Below, piece by piece: positions 24,401-36,383 of a DNA stretch of 64,000 nt (position 1 is its first letter; every line of letters starts with the position of its first letter). Position numbers and translations under genes: made by a program. A model generated the notes under the pieces. The model was not told where the DNA came from. It saw only the letters and a program-made list of their open reading frames with translations, and did no database searches. Location: NCBI RefSeq assembly GCF_964355755.1, contig NC_092676.1:28314288-28378287 (forward strand), given 5' to 3'. Source of the stretch: Antedon mediterranea (Eukaryota > Echinodermata > Crinoidea > Comatulida > Antedonidae).

Positions 24401-25475
24401 TCTCTGCATTGTACTAACTTGTTCAGTATGACAGAAGCGAAGAAAGTTATTGAGAAGTTTCTGTGCTGATTTTCTGTTGATGTGCTGGTTTTCATCCTCT
24501 TCACTAACTGCACTAGTAAAATTAGAATTACTTGAACTATCCTCTAAGGAACAGGCACCATTTAGCTCTGATACATCGTCAATCTGTATAGAATTTATAA
24601 CAAATAGAACATTACAAAGGTATTGTAAGTAAAACCAATAATGCTTTTTGATCAGTTCTGTTATTACCCTACAGTACTTACCAGGGTCAAATCTTTAATA
24701 CACACTGCCAAAGTGTCAAGTACATCTTCTTCTTTTTCCTCAACTATATCGTCAGATTGTCCATTTTCTTCCGTCTAAAAAAATATTGTGTGGTATTTAT
24801 TATTGCAAATATTACGCATACATTAATTTTATGTTTGTCTCGTAATAATTGTTAGGATGTTTTTTTGTATAGTATCGTTACTTACCAGTACCATTGCACT
24901 AAAACTTTCAGTCAAGCTGTTGATAGTTGATATTTCTGTTTCTAATTGTTTTCGACAAGCTGTACAAATTCCTAGTAGTAGAATAAAATAAACCTGTTGA
25001 AAATTAAGGATATGAATCATTCACATTCATCATTCAGACATTTTATAAGAATCTCAATTAAATGTATCTAAATTATTTACTAACCTGACCCAACTTCCAG
25101 AAAAATGCTTTTGACATTCCATATATGCTGGGATATCTTCTTGTCTATTCCACGTTGTGCCCCTCTTTTTTTTTTATGAGCAGCCATAGATGCTGGAACA
25201 ACACATTTAAGCGAATTTCTGCGCCAGCCTATTCCAAAACGATGACGATGAATAGGACAGATGGTCATGGAATTAATATCAGCACGATTAGAAAGCTTAA
25301 CACGTGACAGTATAAGATCGATTTCATCATGTACATCATAGATTTTTAAAAATAAACAATGTGAATGTATATCTTTGCAGCATGAGTTTAAGTTGACAAT
25401 CGTAGATCCTTCCTTAGATGTTGTTGGATTTGGGCCACAGGGAACATCAGAATATTCTTTAAAAGAGCATTCCAT
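21496..25475 (-). CDS. Transposase-like protein, six exons, 1161 aa, intact
   Basis: Exons on the minus strand: 25475-25085, 24971-24886, 24774-24682, 24583-23728, 23637-23507 and 23424-21496. Every intron has GT...AG borders and all phases agree, giving 3486 coding bases with no internal stop. Exon 1 carries a Cys/His-rich region (CCKDIHSHC, ICPIHRHRFGIGW, ending GSGICTACRK across the splice), probably zinc-binding. A helical exon-4 region follows. An RNase H-like core has candidate acidic residues in IIQDWAMKF (Asp633), FRQDNAGCYH (Asp716) and GACDRKAA (Asp757). One C2H2 finger lies at about 907-931 (CPEQGC...H...H), and a basic, SAP-like C-terminus ends near residue 1160. Location inside matched inverted repeats with TTAA borders identifies it as the element's own transposase; family assignment is open. 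It could be active. Confidence 0.8.
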
Positions 25476-26560
25476 TTTATCAATGTGACAGTTCTATTAA
25501 CAAAAATCAAAAAAGTATTTAAATAAATAGATTAATGAGCTTGTCTATATTATTAGATTATACACTAATAATGTTATTGGATAAAACACTAGGCCTATCT
25601 GCTATTTCAAATGGGAATCAGTTTACACTTGTGTTCCTTGATAGCTGGCCATGGCGTAGAGTAGGCCTACTCCATAGTAGGGCCATCATACATTAGGTCT
25701 ACTAGCGGATTGATCTAATTATGTGCCTCTGTTTTAGGCTAGGCCTGGAAAAACCCATGAATTCACATGAAGTAATACATTAGAAAACACCATACATGCA
25801 TATTCTGACATTTCTTAAATTTGTCCTCAAAATACCTTAATGTAATTTTGGTAACAATGAAAAGACTGTGAACCTTACCTCAGTAATTATTGAACATCAA
25901 GGTATCAAGAAAACATGAGTAAAAATACAGCCTCCTACTTGGAATCAATGCGTCATACTCAAAACATTCATTCAGTTTTAGAAAAAATTAAGTTCATTTA
26001 CTACTGTATATTCATTTATATCATCAGTTGAGATGTGTACCTCATCTTAGGTGGCTTTGTGTGTCTTTGACCACAATCTGACAAGGTCTTAACTTACTTA
26101 GGAAAGATGTCCTTCAAGGAAGGTCAAAAACCTCCATGATGACATTTAGTACATAAACAATGTGTGACCTTTCATGATTTGTGATTTTTTTGGATGTTTT
26201 TTTGTGGTTTATTTTTGGGGGGGGGGAAGAGGGCGGGAGGTGAGGGGAAAGTGGGTGGAGATGGATAGGATCTGGCTAGAGATGGACATATATGAAAGAG
26301 GGCTTCAAAATAGAAAAGAGAGATTACAATTTTAAATGCTTTCCAATCCAAATTCTAAAATATATAACATTGAAAATCATAAGATAACTGGGAATTACAG
26401 AAACTAAAATTACCAATAATGTGTTTTTCTATCACAACGCAACCTAGTGTATATAAATATTAAGTATTGCCATAAGCAATGGGTTTATAATCAGGTCACC
26501 AAAGAAAATAATCATTTTTTCAATTATTACAATTTGTTTTTTTTTAAATAAAAATGCCTA
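25476..26560. other. Transposon 5' region with G-rich tract
   Basis: Presumed promoter and leader of the minus-strand transposase gene; no coding region seen. At 26217-26258 the plus strand has ten consecutive G followed by GGGCGGGAGG...GGGG...GGG, a possible G-quadruplex on the template side of the gene. It is the most G-rich stretch of an otherwise A+T-rich window. Confidence 0.5.
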
Positions 26561-27106
26561 TTTTTCTGGCAATACTGCTTGTAGATATTAAAAATACCCC
26601 AGTATTTTATTTTATAAATCACTTATTTAACATTAGAACTACCTATTAGTACGAAATCAGCTTAAAAAAAACACCACTTTGGGTGTTATAGCATGGTAAA
26701 GTAAAGATGTTTTTGACAAATTAAGAAATTCAAAAAACACCCCTTTTTAAATAAATGGTATCTTCCAAAGTATGAAATAAAAAAAAATAAAAAAATGTGA
26801 AATAGACACACAATGCATTGTTATTATACATACATTAATTATTTTTTATAATTAAATGAAAGAAACAATACATATCGTTCATCAAAACACTACCAATACC
26901 CATTTTAAAAAACCTCAAAAAATGACAAAATTTGTCAAAAACACAAATTTGCCCGTTGCCATGGAAATATACGCATGAAATAAAAAATACTTCATATTTG
27001 ATTTCTCTCAACACATATATAGCCATGTGCAAAATTTGAAAGAAATCCATTTTTTTGAGTCTGCCACTATTTTTGATATTTCTTTGATTCTTACAGACAA
27101 TGGCTC
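26560..27106. repeat. Right terminal inverted repeat
   Basis: Right arm of the transposon. Read in reverse complement from 27106 it begins GAGCCATTGTCTGTAAGAAT and follows the left arm block by block. The open frame 26835-27119 on the minus strand lies in the repeat and has no support as a gene. Confidence 0.75.
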
Positions 27107-27172
27107 TTAAGCTCCACAATTGGCATTGCTATCATGGATTTCTGAAAAGTATACATATTAAGCTTTCCAAAA

Positions 27173-27649
27173 ATGTATTGTAGCATTTGCCACCAATTTG
27201 ATACTGCTTTTGCAAAAAACTGGACCTGGCCCATGGACTATATGTTGTATACATCACCTTTAACCGAGGCGATACCTGAGCTGATTTTTCGAGACGGCAG
27301 CTATCGTATTTGGCCTGTAAAGCTTAATAATGAAATCATCATTATCTCATGGAATGGCGGATTAGATCAAGTAGGCTCACAACCAGAAAATTTCAGATGT
27401 ATCCAGACGTGTGCACTTAACCTTGCAAAGATATGTAATTTGCCAGTTATCATTGGTGGAGACTACAACTTAGAAGCAGACGAAGCCAGAATTAACATGT
27501 CGGATCCACCAGCAGGCTTTGATTGGTACATTCGAAGTCCAGTGAACATCTTTGGCCGTAGAGATAATCATGATTACTTTTATTGTGTGGTCCCAGCGGC
27601 TGTGAGAATGGAATTCAAATGCGAAGGAGCAAGTGCACATCAGAAGTAG
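27173..27649 (+). pseudogene. EEP-domain-like gene, 5'-truncated
   Basis: The open frame lacks the array's conserved N-terminus and both LTTYN and QE motifs. From about residue 40 it matches the C-terminal two-thirds of the family: DGSYRIWPVKLNNEIIIISW, then LPVIIGGDYN (GDFN with Tyr for Phe; Asp and Asn kept) and NHDYFYCVVP. The tail is short (about 15 residues, ending AHQK). It begins only 63 bases right of the transposon's TTAA border, so the missing 5' part was probably lost or displaced before or during that insertion. The stretch is too diverged to be the other half of the truncated gene at 18592; its closest relative may be the copy at 61646. Absence of Glu50 makes it inactive as a nuclease even if expressed. 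Confidence 0.7.
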
Positions 27650-28017
27650 GAGCAGCACCGTAGAAATGAGACAGGTGAATCAGAGACACAACCAAAACAC
27701 AACGATGAATAGAAGGACAATAAATTTTGATTAATTGTTAGTATTTTTAAAATTTCTTATATTTCAAATGTTGTACAACTTAACATAAACATGATGAATT
27801 TGATTACCTTTTTACTATAACATGTTTTATTTGTTTTTCCATTGTTTTATATTTAATATTTTTAGATATTAGTACTACAGTCAATGGACTATAAAGTCAT
27901 AACTGTTGAATAAGTATTGAGTGTTTAGTATAGCTTCGTGCATAGCACCATGATTATAGCAAGCAATTTTTGTTTGCACTTTTAGTAAGCTTAGGTCAAA
28001 TATTACCGTATTTGCGT
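27650..28017. other. 3' flank of EEP relic, noncoding
   Basis: A+T-rich sequence; parts (27940-28010: 'agcaagcaatttttgtttgcacttttagta') recur at 37035-37075, beyond the right edge of segmental duplication copy B. Hence a gene-3'-flank unit brackets the duplication on both sides. Confidence 0.5.
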
Positions 28018-29289
28018 AAAACAATTGATATTTCAATTGTTTTGTAGAAAATGTTCAATACTTGGCCACCTGTGGTTTACATGTTTTCATTTTCTCATAC
28101 ATGCTTTTTATCAGGCTATTATGTTATTGATGCATTGATGTATGAAATCCTAAAATGCAATAACTATCTATTATTATATAAGAAATACAATATTTTACGG
28201 GCTGTATAGAATATTTATCCCCGTGACAGATTGCACCCTATAATATAACAGTAATAACTATATCTATTATAAGGGATACAATCTTTTACGGGCAGTCTAT
28301 AATATAGGTATCCCCGTCACAGATTGCACCCCCTATAATATAACAGTATATTTATTGAATATTATTCAAAATAACATGGAATGATTTATGATGTCCATTC
28401 TAATTTATCTTGCATACTACAATACAAGTATAATGTTTTAAAAGTACAATAATAAATATAAGTAAAAATTACTAGAAATAAAGCAAGGAAATCTATTGTA
28501 GGCTACAGCTAAACAATTTTTTCTATATTTCTCGGCCAAAAACGCCCTCTATGAGACTGTCCCACAGTTTGCAGAGGTTCGTCTGCAATCATTCACTATC
28601 ATCAAATCTACAAATAAACCGTAAGTCTTCATTACTCCTTGCATTCAACACAAAATGCTCCTGATTTTGAAGGTAAGGTAATCAACACAGACGGACATTT
28701 ACACATGTACATGTTTTTTTTATCTTTTACACTTAAATTCTTAAGTCATCATGAGCAAGTACATTTTTTAACTGTTAAGCTATAATGTATATTATTTCCA
28801 AGAAATTATGTTTAAAAACAATTTTATAAGAAAAACTCTTTACAATTGTATTGTATTACTGTATATATGCAGAACAGAATGTCTGACAGAGAGACTCGTA
28901 CATTATTATAATGTAGCATCTTTGATCATTTTGTATAATAAAGTATGCGTACGATAAGGAAGATGAAATAGAATAAAATTAAGTTGATAATGTAATAGCA
29001 ATTTCGTTGTATATTTCTGGTAACAGTATTACTGAAGTAAACTTCCGGGGTCCGGCCCGTGGACCCCGACCGGTAGCTTTTGCGGACCACCTTCACCAAC
29101 CAATCACCCTCACCCCCAACATTCGCAAAATATTCAATATTCGTTTTGAGTCCTCCCCCTCTTAAAGTATATTCATTTTTTTCAAATTCTTTCTGTGATT
29201 TCGCGCCGTTTTCAGCAAAAAAAATCACCCGGGATTTTTTAGATCTACATAAAACAAATTGTATTATGACTCTAGCTCAATATATAGGC

Positions 29290-29578
29290 GTGACTATTAC
29301 CCAATGGCAAGCGACGGATCATCTGAGTCGTGGAGAAACATCACCCTGGTTGTCGCTTGTGTCATCATCATTGGTCTGATTTTAATGATGCAATGCTACG
29401 TAGGCCTATACGGTTTTTTTTCTCTATCACTGTTTATTATTTTGTTTGGTATCTTTGAAATGTATAAATGATTTTAAAATATACCATAATGCATTCAATC
29501 CTGACGATTGACGAAAACACGCCGTGAATATCAATAAGCAATTCTTGTGTAAACGTAACGAATAGTAAACACCACGCC
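29290..29578 (+). promoter_or_regulatory. EEP-gene promoter module, diverged
   Basis: CCAATGGCAAG at 29301-29311 with 'gcgacgg' after it, and 'catcattgg' ending at 29374, reproduce the inverted CCAAT arrangement of the other copies with substitutions. About 200 bases of leader follow to the ATG at 29579. The frames over this stretch are not genes. Confidence 0.5.
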
Positions 29579-30430
29579 ATGTCTCCCCCACACAATCCTG
29601 TTACTGTTACTTGCAAGGTGAACGGTAAACCATACAATCTTACAACTTACAATGCCGGTGTAAAGAACGACAATGAATCAGCTGAGTCTAGGTCATGGAA
29701 GATAGATGAATGTAAAAAATCAGATATTGTATTTTGTCAAGAATTTACTAAAGATCTGTTGGAAGCTTTTCATGGGTTCAACAAGTACTATGGCTATATT
29801 AATGGATACGTAGCAGTATTGGTAAAGCGTAATCGTCGTAAAAAAATACCAGAACAAGTACCGGCAAATTGGATGGATAAACATCTAACAGATCACTTTG
29901 GTCGTCATTGTACAGTAAAACTGGATGATATCATTGCTATTTCATAGCACGGTAAACATAAAGTAAATGAACCAAATAGCCCGCCAGAAGATGTCAACGA
30001 TTTAAGGATAACGTTTTTTAACAAACTTAGATCATACGCAATTTACTTGGCAAAGAAACACAATTTGCCAGTTATCGTTGGAGGAGATTTTAACTTCGAA
30101 GCAAATGAAGCAATACAACAGTTAAACCAAGATAATCAGGATACCTGTATTCAGTACATCAAGAAACCAAATCAGTTTAGTGGTCTACATAATTTTGATT
30201 ATTTTCATGTTGTCGTTCCTACATTCGATGTTGATGGTGAAGCAAAAGAACAACTTATGCCAGAGGAGGAAGAGGAAGAGGAGGAGGAGGAAGAAAACAA
30301 TGTACCAGGAATTTTGCCGCCACTGCTACAACAAGGACGTGGTGACGAAAATGACGAATTCAAACCGCCACCACCCGATTCTGACAAAACCGAAATTCTA
30401 AGAGAACAATTCAAACAAATGAAACCTTAA
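29579..30430 (+). pseudogene. EEP-domain-like gene with one nonsense codon (283 codons)
   Basis: The frame starts MSPPHNPVTVTC and shows LTTYN (Asn25) and IVFCQE (Glu55). Codon 123 is TAG in the position where the other copies have TGG of ISWHG. It is otherwise open in the same frame to 30430: LPVIVGGDFN, FDYFHVVVP, then a poly-glutamate run (about 30263-30296), a proline-rich segment (KPPPPDSD) and a KQMKP end. A single G-to-A change is the only lesion, so it is a very recent pseudogene, a polymorphic allele, or an assembly error. The C-terminal SDH motif is absent as in the sisters. An internal ATG (30047) would give a fragment with GDFN but no Glu. The Ser-rich antisense frame at 30205-30414 is a shadow of the glutamate run. 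Confidence 0.8.
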
Positions 30431-33400
30431 TCAAACCATTGCACAGGTCTGTGGTCCATAACATTTTGTTTCATATGAGAAATAGCATAATTATTTCTAT
30501 TTGAATCTGTAATTTTATTTTTGGCATTTGAATAGCATGTAACCTACTTGATAAAACAGACGTTGCTGAAGTAGGCCTAATCAAGTTTCAAGAGTAACGG
30601 TGATTTTACTTTTCGATTATGCTTTAGGTATATATTTTTGTTAAAATCAAATCTAAGCTTATTTTTAGTCAGATATCGGATGACAGAATGTTATATAAAC
30701 ATATTGTTAATTTACAGTATTTAATAGTTTAATTAATCTATCACTAGGATAGAAAATGGACTCGTTTTTACTTTAGTAACTTGTAGTGTGTTTACATTCA
30801 TTTTGGCATTACACCAAATTACTTGATATTTAATATTAACATTTTTAATGAAATTTATATCAATACATTCACCAAGCATGAATATAGACGTTGGGAATGA
30901 CTCAACAAAAATCTTGCAAATGCAAATTAATTTTCTCAAAAATGTTAAAATATTAAATATCAATTAACAATGACAAATTATTTTTAAGGTTATAATACAC
31001 CCATATAACGTGCAATTAAACCTTCAATTAAGCGTACAAATTATTTAGATAAAGTATTAATAAAATGTCATAATTATGCTGTCAGTTAATTGTCATTACC
31101 GGTACTTTAAAATAAGACTTAGCTTAAAAATAATAATCGGTAGAAGGCAACCAATGTTATTAGCTGATTTTGCATCTACATATTTCGTTGTGTCATTCAT
31201 GTGGTTGGTACATTTAAAGAATTGTGCCTGTGCCTCTGAAATAAATATTATATGTATACATTCACATACTAATCGTATACACAATTGCTTATTATTGACT
31301 GTCTAAGCAAATAAGCAAAGTAAAAATATTTCAAACAAATTACTATAACGCACTCAGTCAATCTTAAATGGCGGGTACCTCAATCTGACGATAAGAGAAT
31401 TTACTCTTCCCTGGTTAAGCCTAAGTTTTTGTTGAGTAATTAGTAGATTTAAACTCTTATTATTCAACCATGTAGAATACCTGATTTTTAATGTTGTATA
31501 GGTTTTGAGTAACAAGCAGATTTACACTTTTCAACACTGGCGGCTTACAGACTTTTTTCGTTTCCTTTCATTGTGAATTTAATTCTTTGCAATAGGCACT
31601 TAGGCCTACATATTTCAATGTTTTGTAAAATTTAGGTGGTTGGTAATTGCATTTTAATATAGCTACGTAAAAACTAATGGTGACGTGTCTGTTGTCTTGG
31701 TAGAGTAAATAAAATGTATTTGTGGATGTTCGTATGTTTCTTTTTTAATTCGTCCGGTACCCATGATTAATGTTGCAAAGCTGCACTATACTAGCCAACG
31801 AAGCTGCACTTGCCAATCTATCTATATGGAATATTGATAGCCCAAGTAACACCGAAATTGATCATTTAAGGAAGAGCAATTAGTTATGTAAATGAATACA
31901 TGATAAAAAGTTTAAATTGTGCAACACATGCTGTAATGGTACCTAACATACTTATAGCCTATACTTTGTCCTTTTTCTTTTACTATAACACATGATAAAA
32001 TGTCAAAACACAATTTATCACAATAAAAAAAGAAAGATCAAGATATTGATTGAAAAGAAATATAAATACCGGTAACCAACATAGAGATACTAAAGCTACT
32101 AGTCACATCTGTTCCGTTTAACAAACAGAAGACGGTGCAGTCTGAACAAAATGTAATTCAAAGCAAAAAATTAAATTGGCTGTCAGACAATGGTTTTGGT
32201 TAAAATTAGACGTTTCTTTTCTCTGTTTATAAGTGAAATAATAATTTTTTTTTTTTTACAGAAGTGAATAGCTTTATTAAAACTGCAAAATTACATATTT
32301 AAAGACAATACATCTTTAATTATTGTTCTTTCTTCAGAAATAGTTATTTTTGTTTAACAATCAGTAGTAAACATTTTGTTTGACGTGAATATATAGTCCG
32401 GCGTACTGTACAGAACAAAAATATAATCATAAACTAAACTATAGTAGTGTACTGCGAGTTTATTGAACAAGATTTTACAGATTACATGCATCTCTGTATT
32501 AGCAAACGTTTTCATAGACTCTCCTCTCCCAGACGTGCTTTGGGATTTGTAATTTGAGCATGACCCGTCCGAGTTTACAAAATCCCAAAACTGTCAGCCT
32601 TAGAACTCTAGCTTCCCCTTGAAATAGCCTCTGAATGAGATGGGAATATTAGCTGACAAAGCCACGGCGAAAAAAAAAAGATTTAACGGAAGATTTATAT
32701 CCTCGTCCGATCTATTTAATTGATACATTTAGCCCTAGTAAAATGTAATTTTGAACTATGTATTTCTATTAATTATACGCTGACTATAACATTCAACGCA
32801 ATATGTTCTTAAGCTTTTAGTAAACAGAGAGAGCCTACTCTCTGTGTGAATGTGTCTTAGCAGGAGTACATTTTTAAGTCATCATGAACAAGTACATTAA
32901 TTGTTCAATAATGTTGGGCTAGTAGTCTATATAAAAACCATACTGTTTTCTTGCCATTTCCAAGAAATTATGTTTAAAAACAATTTTTTAGAAAAACTGT
33001 TTACAACTGTGTTACTGTATATAACAGAACAGAATGTTTGGAGAGAGAGAGACTCGTTCATTATTATAATGTAGCGTCTTTGGTCATCATTTTGTATATA
33101 AAGTATTTGTATGATAACCAAGAATAAATAGAATAAAATTAAGTTATATATAGTTGATAGATATCATAGCAATTTGGTTGTATATTTCTGGTAAAAGTAT
33201 TATTTTTAGCAATGTGATAACAAATCTACTAGCTTCAACATCTATTATTAAAAATAGCTTATCATTTTCTTAAGCAAAATGCCAGATCATTGTAATTTGT
33301 ATAATAAGTGAAAATATCCAGTTGTGAAAAACATTCCACCACAGAATGGTACCAGCATGACAAATCTATGAACTTCACAAATAATATTATTTTATATGAT

Positions 33401-35339
33401 AACAATTTCTCCATGGTTACATATGGTCCAGAATTTGCTTTACTGGGTTATTAATGGGTGATGGTTCAGCGTTTGCTACTACGGTATATTTCAAAAATAT
33501 AAACACATTGCTCCGGTCTTTTCGGTCGTGAAATTAGAATAACATTACTAAACACGCAATATCTAAAAATATAGATATATCCATATATAGTTACTTTTAT
33601 CATAGAATAATTGCTATAGTTGTTTGTAGAAGTTGATACAATGATATCATGCTGGGACCATCCTGTTCTTCACAACTGGAATACTTTCTTTGTAAACAGT
33701 TCGTCTCTGCACACAAATAAAATTCTCAATGCTTAATCTGACCTATTGTGTTATTATATTTACTTATAATATCAATTCGTTTTCTTCCAGCAATCCACAG
33801 AAAATACTGGCTATCGCATCATTTCTCTGAAATCTGCAACATCATGTTGGTTGTATACACATCCCAGTATTGCCATTGCATTAGCGTTATTTTATTAAGT
33901 TTTGTTATAAAACGCAATGTTCTTGAGACACACACAAATACGTACCTTATTTTAAATTTACTAATAACCAAAGATCGTATAGCGCCACGTAGTATCTTTG
34001 CTAATAACCCATTTGCCATAATATCGGATTTGTTTATATAAATTCCAGAAGCACAATTATGATCATTGAATTTTAAGTCTATGACGATTGTATTTTTCCA
34101 AAAAACATGTGACTGATTATGATATTATTGCATTCAGTCATTCTTAATTTCTAAAAGTATTACACCAAAAGTATATTGTATACTGTCTTAATTGTCGTTC
34201 GTGTTTATCAACGCAATTATTTATTATATAATGCTTGTTTTCACTCTCGATGTATTGTATGAGCTCAGCCCAAAAACGTACTCCTATAGCTACTGTCAAT
34301 TTTACTGTCTAAAAATTGAGTAGGATCCACTTTGCCTGTATAAATTAGATTTTTTTATCGGCAAATAAGTACAAATGCTTTTCAAAGCCCCATTTTGACA
34401 TGCACAGGCATAATTTACTGCAAACTTATGCTAAGCCAAAACGAAATTGGAATTTATTAGTAGTTTTTAAAGATCGTAAGTTTCATATAAGTGTAGAGTG
34501 GTAATTCATTTTAATACGGAGTAGGTCTGTTTCAAAAAAGGGGATTTACTACCCAGTGATAATATTTATGTCAAACCTGTGGATACTGCGCTGATATTAT
34601 TAGGTAATGATAATAAGCTGATATTATTCTCGACCCAGAATTCAAAACACATTGTTGCTCCTGTCTTTTCTATCGTGAAATTAGAATAACATGCGAATAA
34701 CACGCAATATCTAAAAATATATGTTCTTTTATCATATAGAATAATTGATGATTTTTAGTTCGTAAATTTCATGCTGGTACTGTCCTCGTTGGAATTTTAT
34801 TTCAAAACTGGAATATTTAATTTGTAAACAGTTCGTTTCTGTACACAATTTAAAGTTTCATGCTTCATCTGGCCAATTATGTTATTATATTTCCTATTAT
34901 CAATTTGTTCTCATTCAAGACAACAGGGAAAAAAAGAAACTTAGTGTCTCTGAAATCTGCAAAATCATGTTTGTGTTTTTATAGACACCGACATTTTAGT
35001 TTTGTTATAAAATAATAAATGCAAGTTAGATATTCTTGAGTCTTTCTTAAACAAACACAGCCTGTCAGGTATCTCATTTTACGAATTTGCCATTCAATGC
35101 ATGATAATCCATGTGACCCATTTATTTTATTATTTGGATTACGGTAACAGAAGCACATTATTATGATGATTGTAATATAAATGTCTGTATTTAGAGTTCG
35201 AATTAGAAATACATCATGTTTTAATACGGTTCTATATAATCATAGAAGTTAAATTATTTCTTCATGATATAATCTATTCTCTTATTTTTAATCAGATATG
35301 CTCATACATTTTACTAGATCAGTTATAAGAAGTAATAAT

Positions 35340-35636
35340 GACTTTATTTATAGGCGCAGACTTAGCCGTATTAATTTAACCAATGACAAGCGACGGTTGT
35401 TTTCGAGCCGTGAAAAGAATCAACACGTAACACTAATACACGAGTCATCACTTGTCATTGGTCAAATAGCTAAGTTCCGTAATATCTATACGGTTTGCTT
35501 ATTGATCCTGCATAAGTATTCATTATTATTCATACAATAAGTAAAATATGAATAGATATTCGTATTCACTTCAACTAACGAGAGCAAGCAATCGATGAAG
35601 GAAAAGCAATAATAGTCTACCTGGCTACATCACAAA
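35340..35636 (+). promoter_or_regulatory. EEP-gene promoter module of an intact copy
   Basis: CCAATGACAAG at 35380-35390 and CTTGTCATTGG at 35451-35461 in inverted orientation, centred about 215 bases upstream of the ATG. Downstream are 'ttccgtaatatctatacgg', itself an imperfect inverted repeat, and a purine-rich leader 'acgagagcaagcaatcgatg'. It is nearly identical to the modules at 6817 and 18301. Confidence 0.55.
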
Positions 35637-36383
35637 ATGGCACCTCATAATCCTGTTACTGCTACTTATTATATGTCTGGTGAGGAAAATTACAAGCTTA
35701 CAACTTACAATTGTGGCGACACAGATCCAGAAAGAAATCGAAAGATAGAAGAATGTAAAAAATCTAATATTATATTCTGTCAAGAAATTACAAATAATAT
35801 GATTGATTTTTTTGAGAATTACACAGCTTTTAAAAATTCTCTGACAGGACAATTCTTTACAGCAATATTAATCAAGAAAACAATAGAGCAGTTTCGCGAC
35901 GGAAAAAAAATAAATGAAGAAAAAAAGTTTCTGGATAGACCCGATGTTCGTCAATGTACTGTAAAACTGAAGGATATGATTTTAATTTCGTGGCATGGCG
36001 ACCAGAAAATAAATAGAGAGGGTATAAATAAAATTGTACCAAAATATGTTAAAGACAGAAAGAAAGACATTGTTAAAGCTCTTCAAGAATACGCATTTGA
36101 TCTAGCAACTAAAAACAGTTTACCAGTTATCATTGGCGGAGATTTCAACTTAACAGCAAAGGATACCAGAAAAGCTATAGACAAGCTGACACCACCACAG
36201 AACTATGAACAGTTCATTATAAATCCTGCTGATACCCATAAACGACGTGATATTGATTACTTTGTTATTGTGTTCCCAAAATACGGAGTCAGAGATGCAA
36301 TCGCACTACCGCCATTACATCAATCCAGTGAAGACGCCATTGATGAACTAGCCAAATCTGTGGCAGCTACTTCGGTAAAATAA
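35637..36383 (+). CDS. EEP-domain-like protein, intact (248 aa)
   Basis: Single-exon frame, ATG preceded by cacaaa as in its sisters. EEP motifs are LTTYN (Asn25), ECKKSNIIFCQE (Glu50), LISWHGD, LPVIIGGDFN (Asp169, Asn171) and DIDYF (Asp207). Relative to APE1 the Mg-binding Glu, the Asp/Asn pair and the late Asp are kept; no SDH follows, and the protein ends about 40 residues later in SSEDAIDELAKSVAATSVK. It lacks the long acidic tail of the copy at 12686 and the poly-Glu/Pro tail of 29579, so tails differ sharply between paralogs while the core is conserved. No signal peptide or membrane helix. Possible roles are a nucleic-acid or phosphoester binding protein, a phosphatase-like enzyme with an altered general base, or an inactive binder; nothing in the sequence decides. 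Confidence 0.85.
   Translation: MAPHNPVTATYYMSGEENYKLTTYNCGDTDPERNRKIEECKKSNIIFCQEITNNMIDFFENYTAFKNSLTGQFFTAILIKKTIEQFRDGKKINEEKKFLDRPDVRQCTVKLKDMILISWHGDQKINREGINKIVPKYVKDRKKDIVKALQEYAFDLATKNSLPVIIGGDFNLTAKDTRKAIDKLTPPQNYEQFIINPADTHKRRDIDYFVIVFPKYGVRDAIALPPLHQSSEDAIDELAKSVAATSVK

Larger units (their letters stand above)
20349..27106 (-). mobile_element. 6.76-kb DNA transposon with TTAA target duplication
   Basis: TTAA occurs at 20345-20348 and 27107-27110, immediately outside ends that are inverted copies of each other: GAGTCATTGTCC on the left and GAGCCATTGTCT on the right when reversed. Inverted similarity continues inward for roughly 540 bases with indels. Paired blocks include 'aaaatggatttctctcaaa' with 'aaaatggatttctttcaaa', 'ggggtgtttttcac' with 'ggggtgttttttga', 'ccaaagtggtgcttttt' with 'ccaaagtggtgtttttt', and 'gttgccagaaaaata' with 'attgccagaaaaata'. 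The element encloses one six-exon gene on the minus strand. TTAA targeting is known for the piggyBac and Kolobok superfamilies; the transposase sequence does not let me choose. Confidence 0.85.

Noticed and set aside
18592-27649. The EEP fragments at 18592 and 27173 as two halves of one gene split by the transposon
   Set aside because: The first fragment is nearly identical to the genes at 7153 and 35637 while the second is strongly diverged from them, so they come from different copies. The right fragment also starts in the middle of the domain with unrelated sequence before it.
30205-30414. Serine-rich minus-strand protein
   Set aside because: It is the antisense of the GAG/GAA glutamate run at about 30263-30296.
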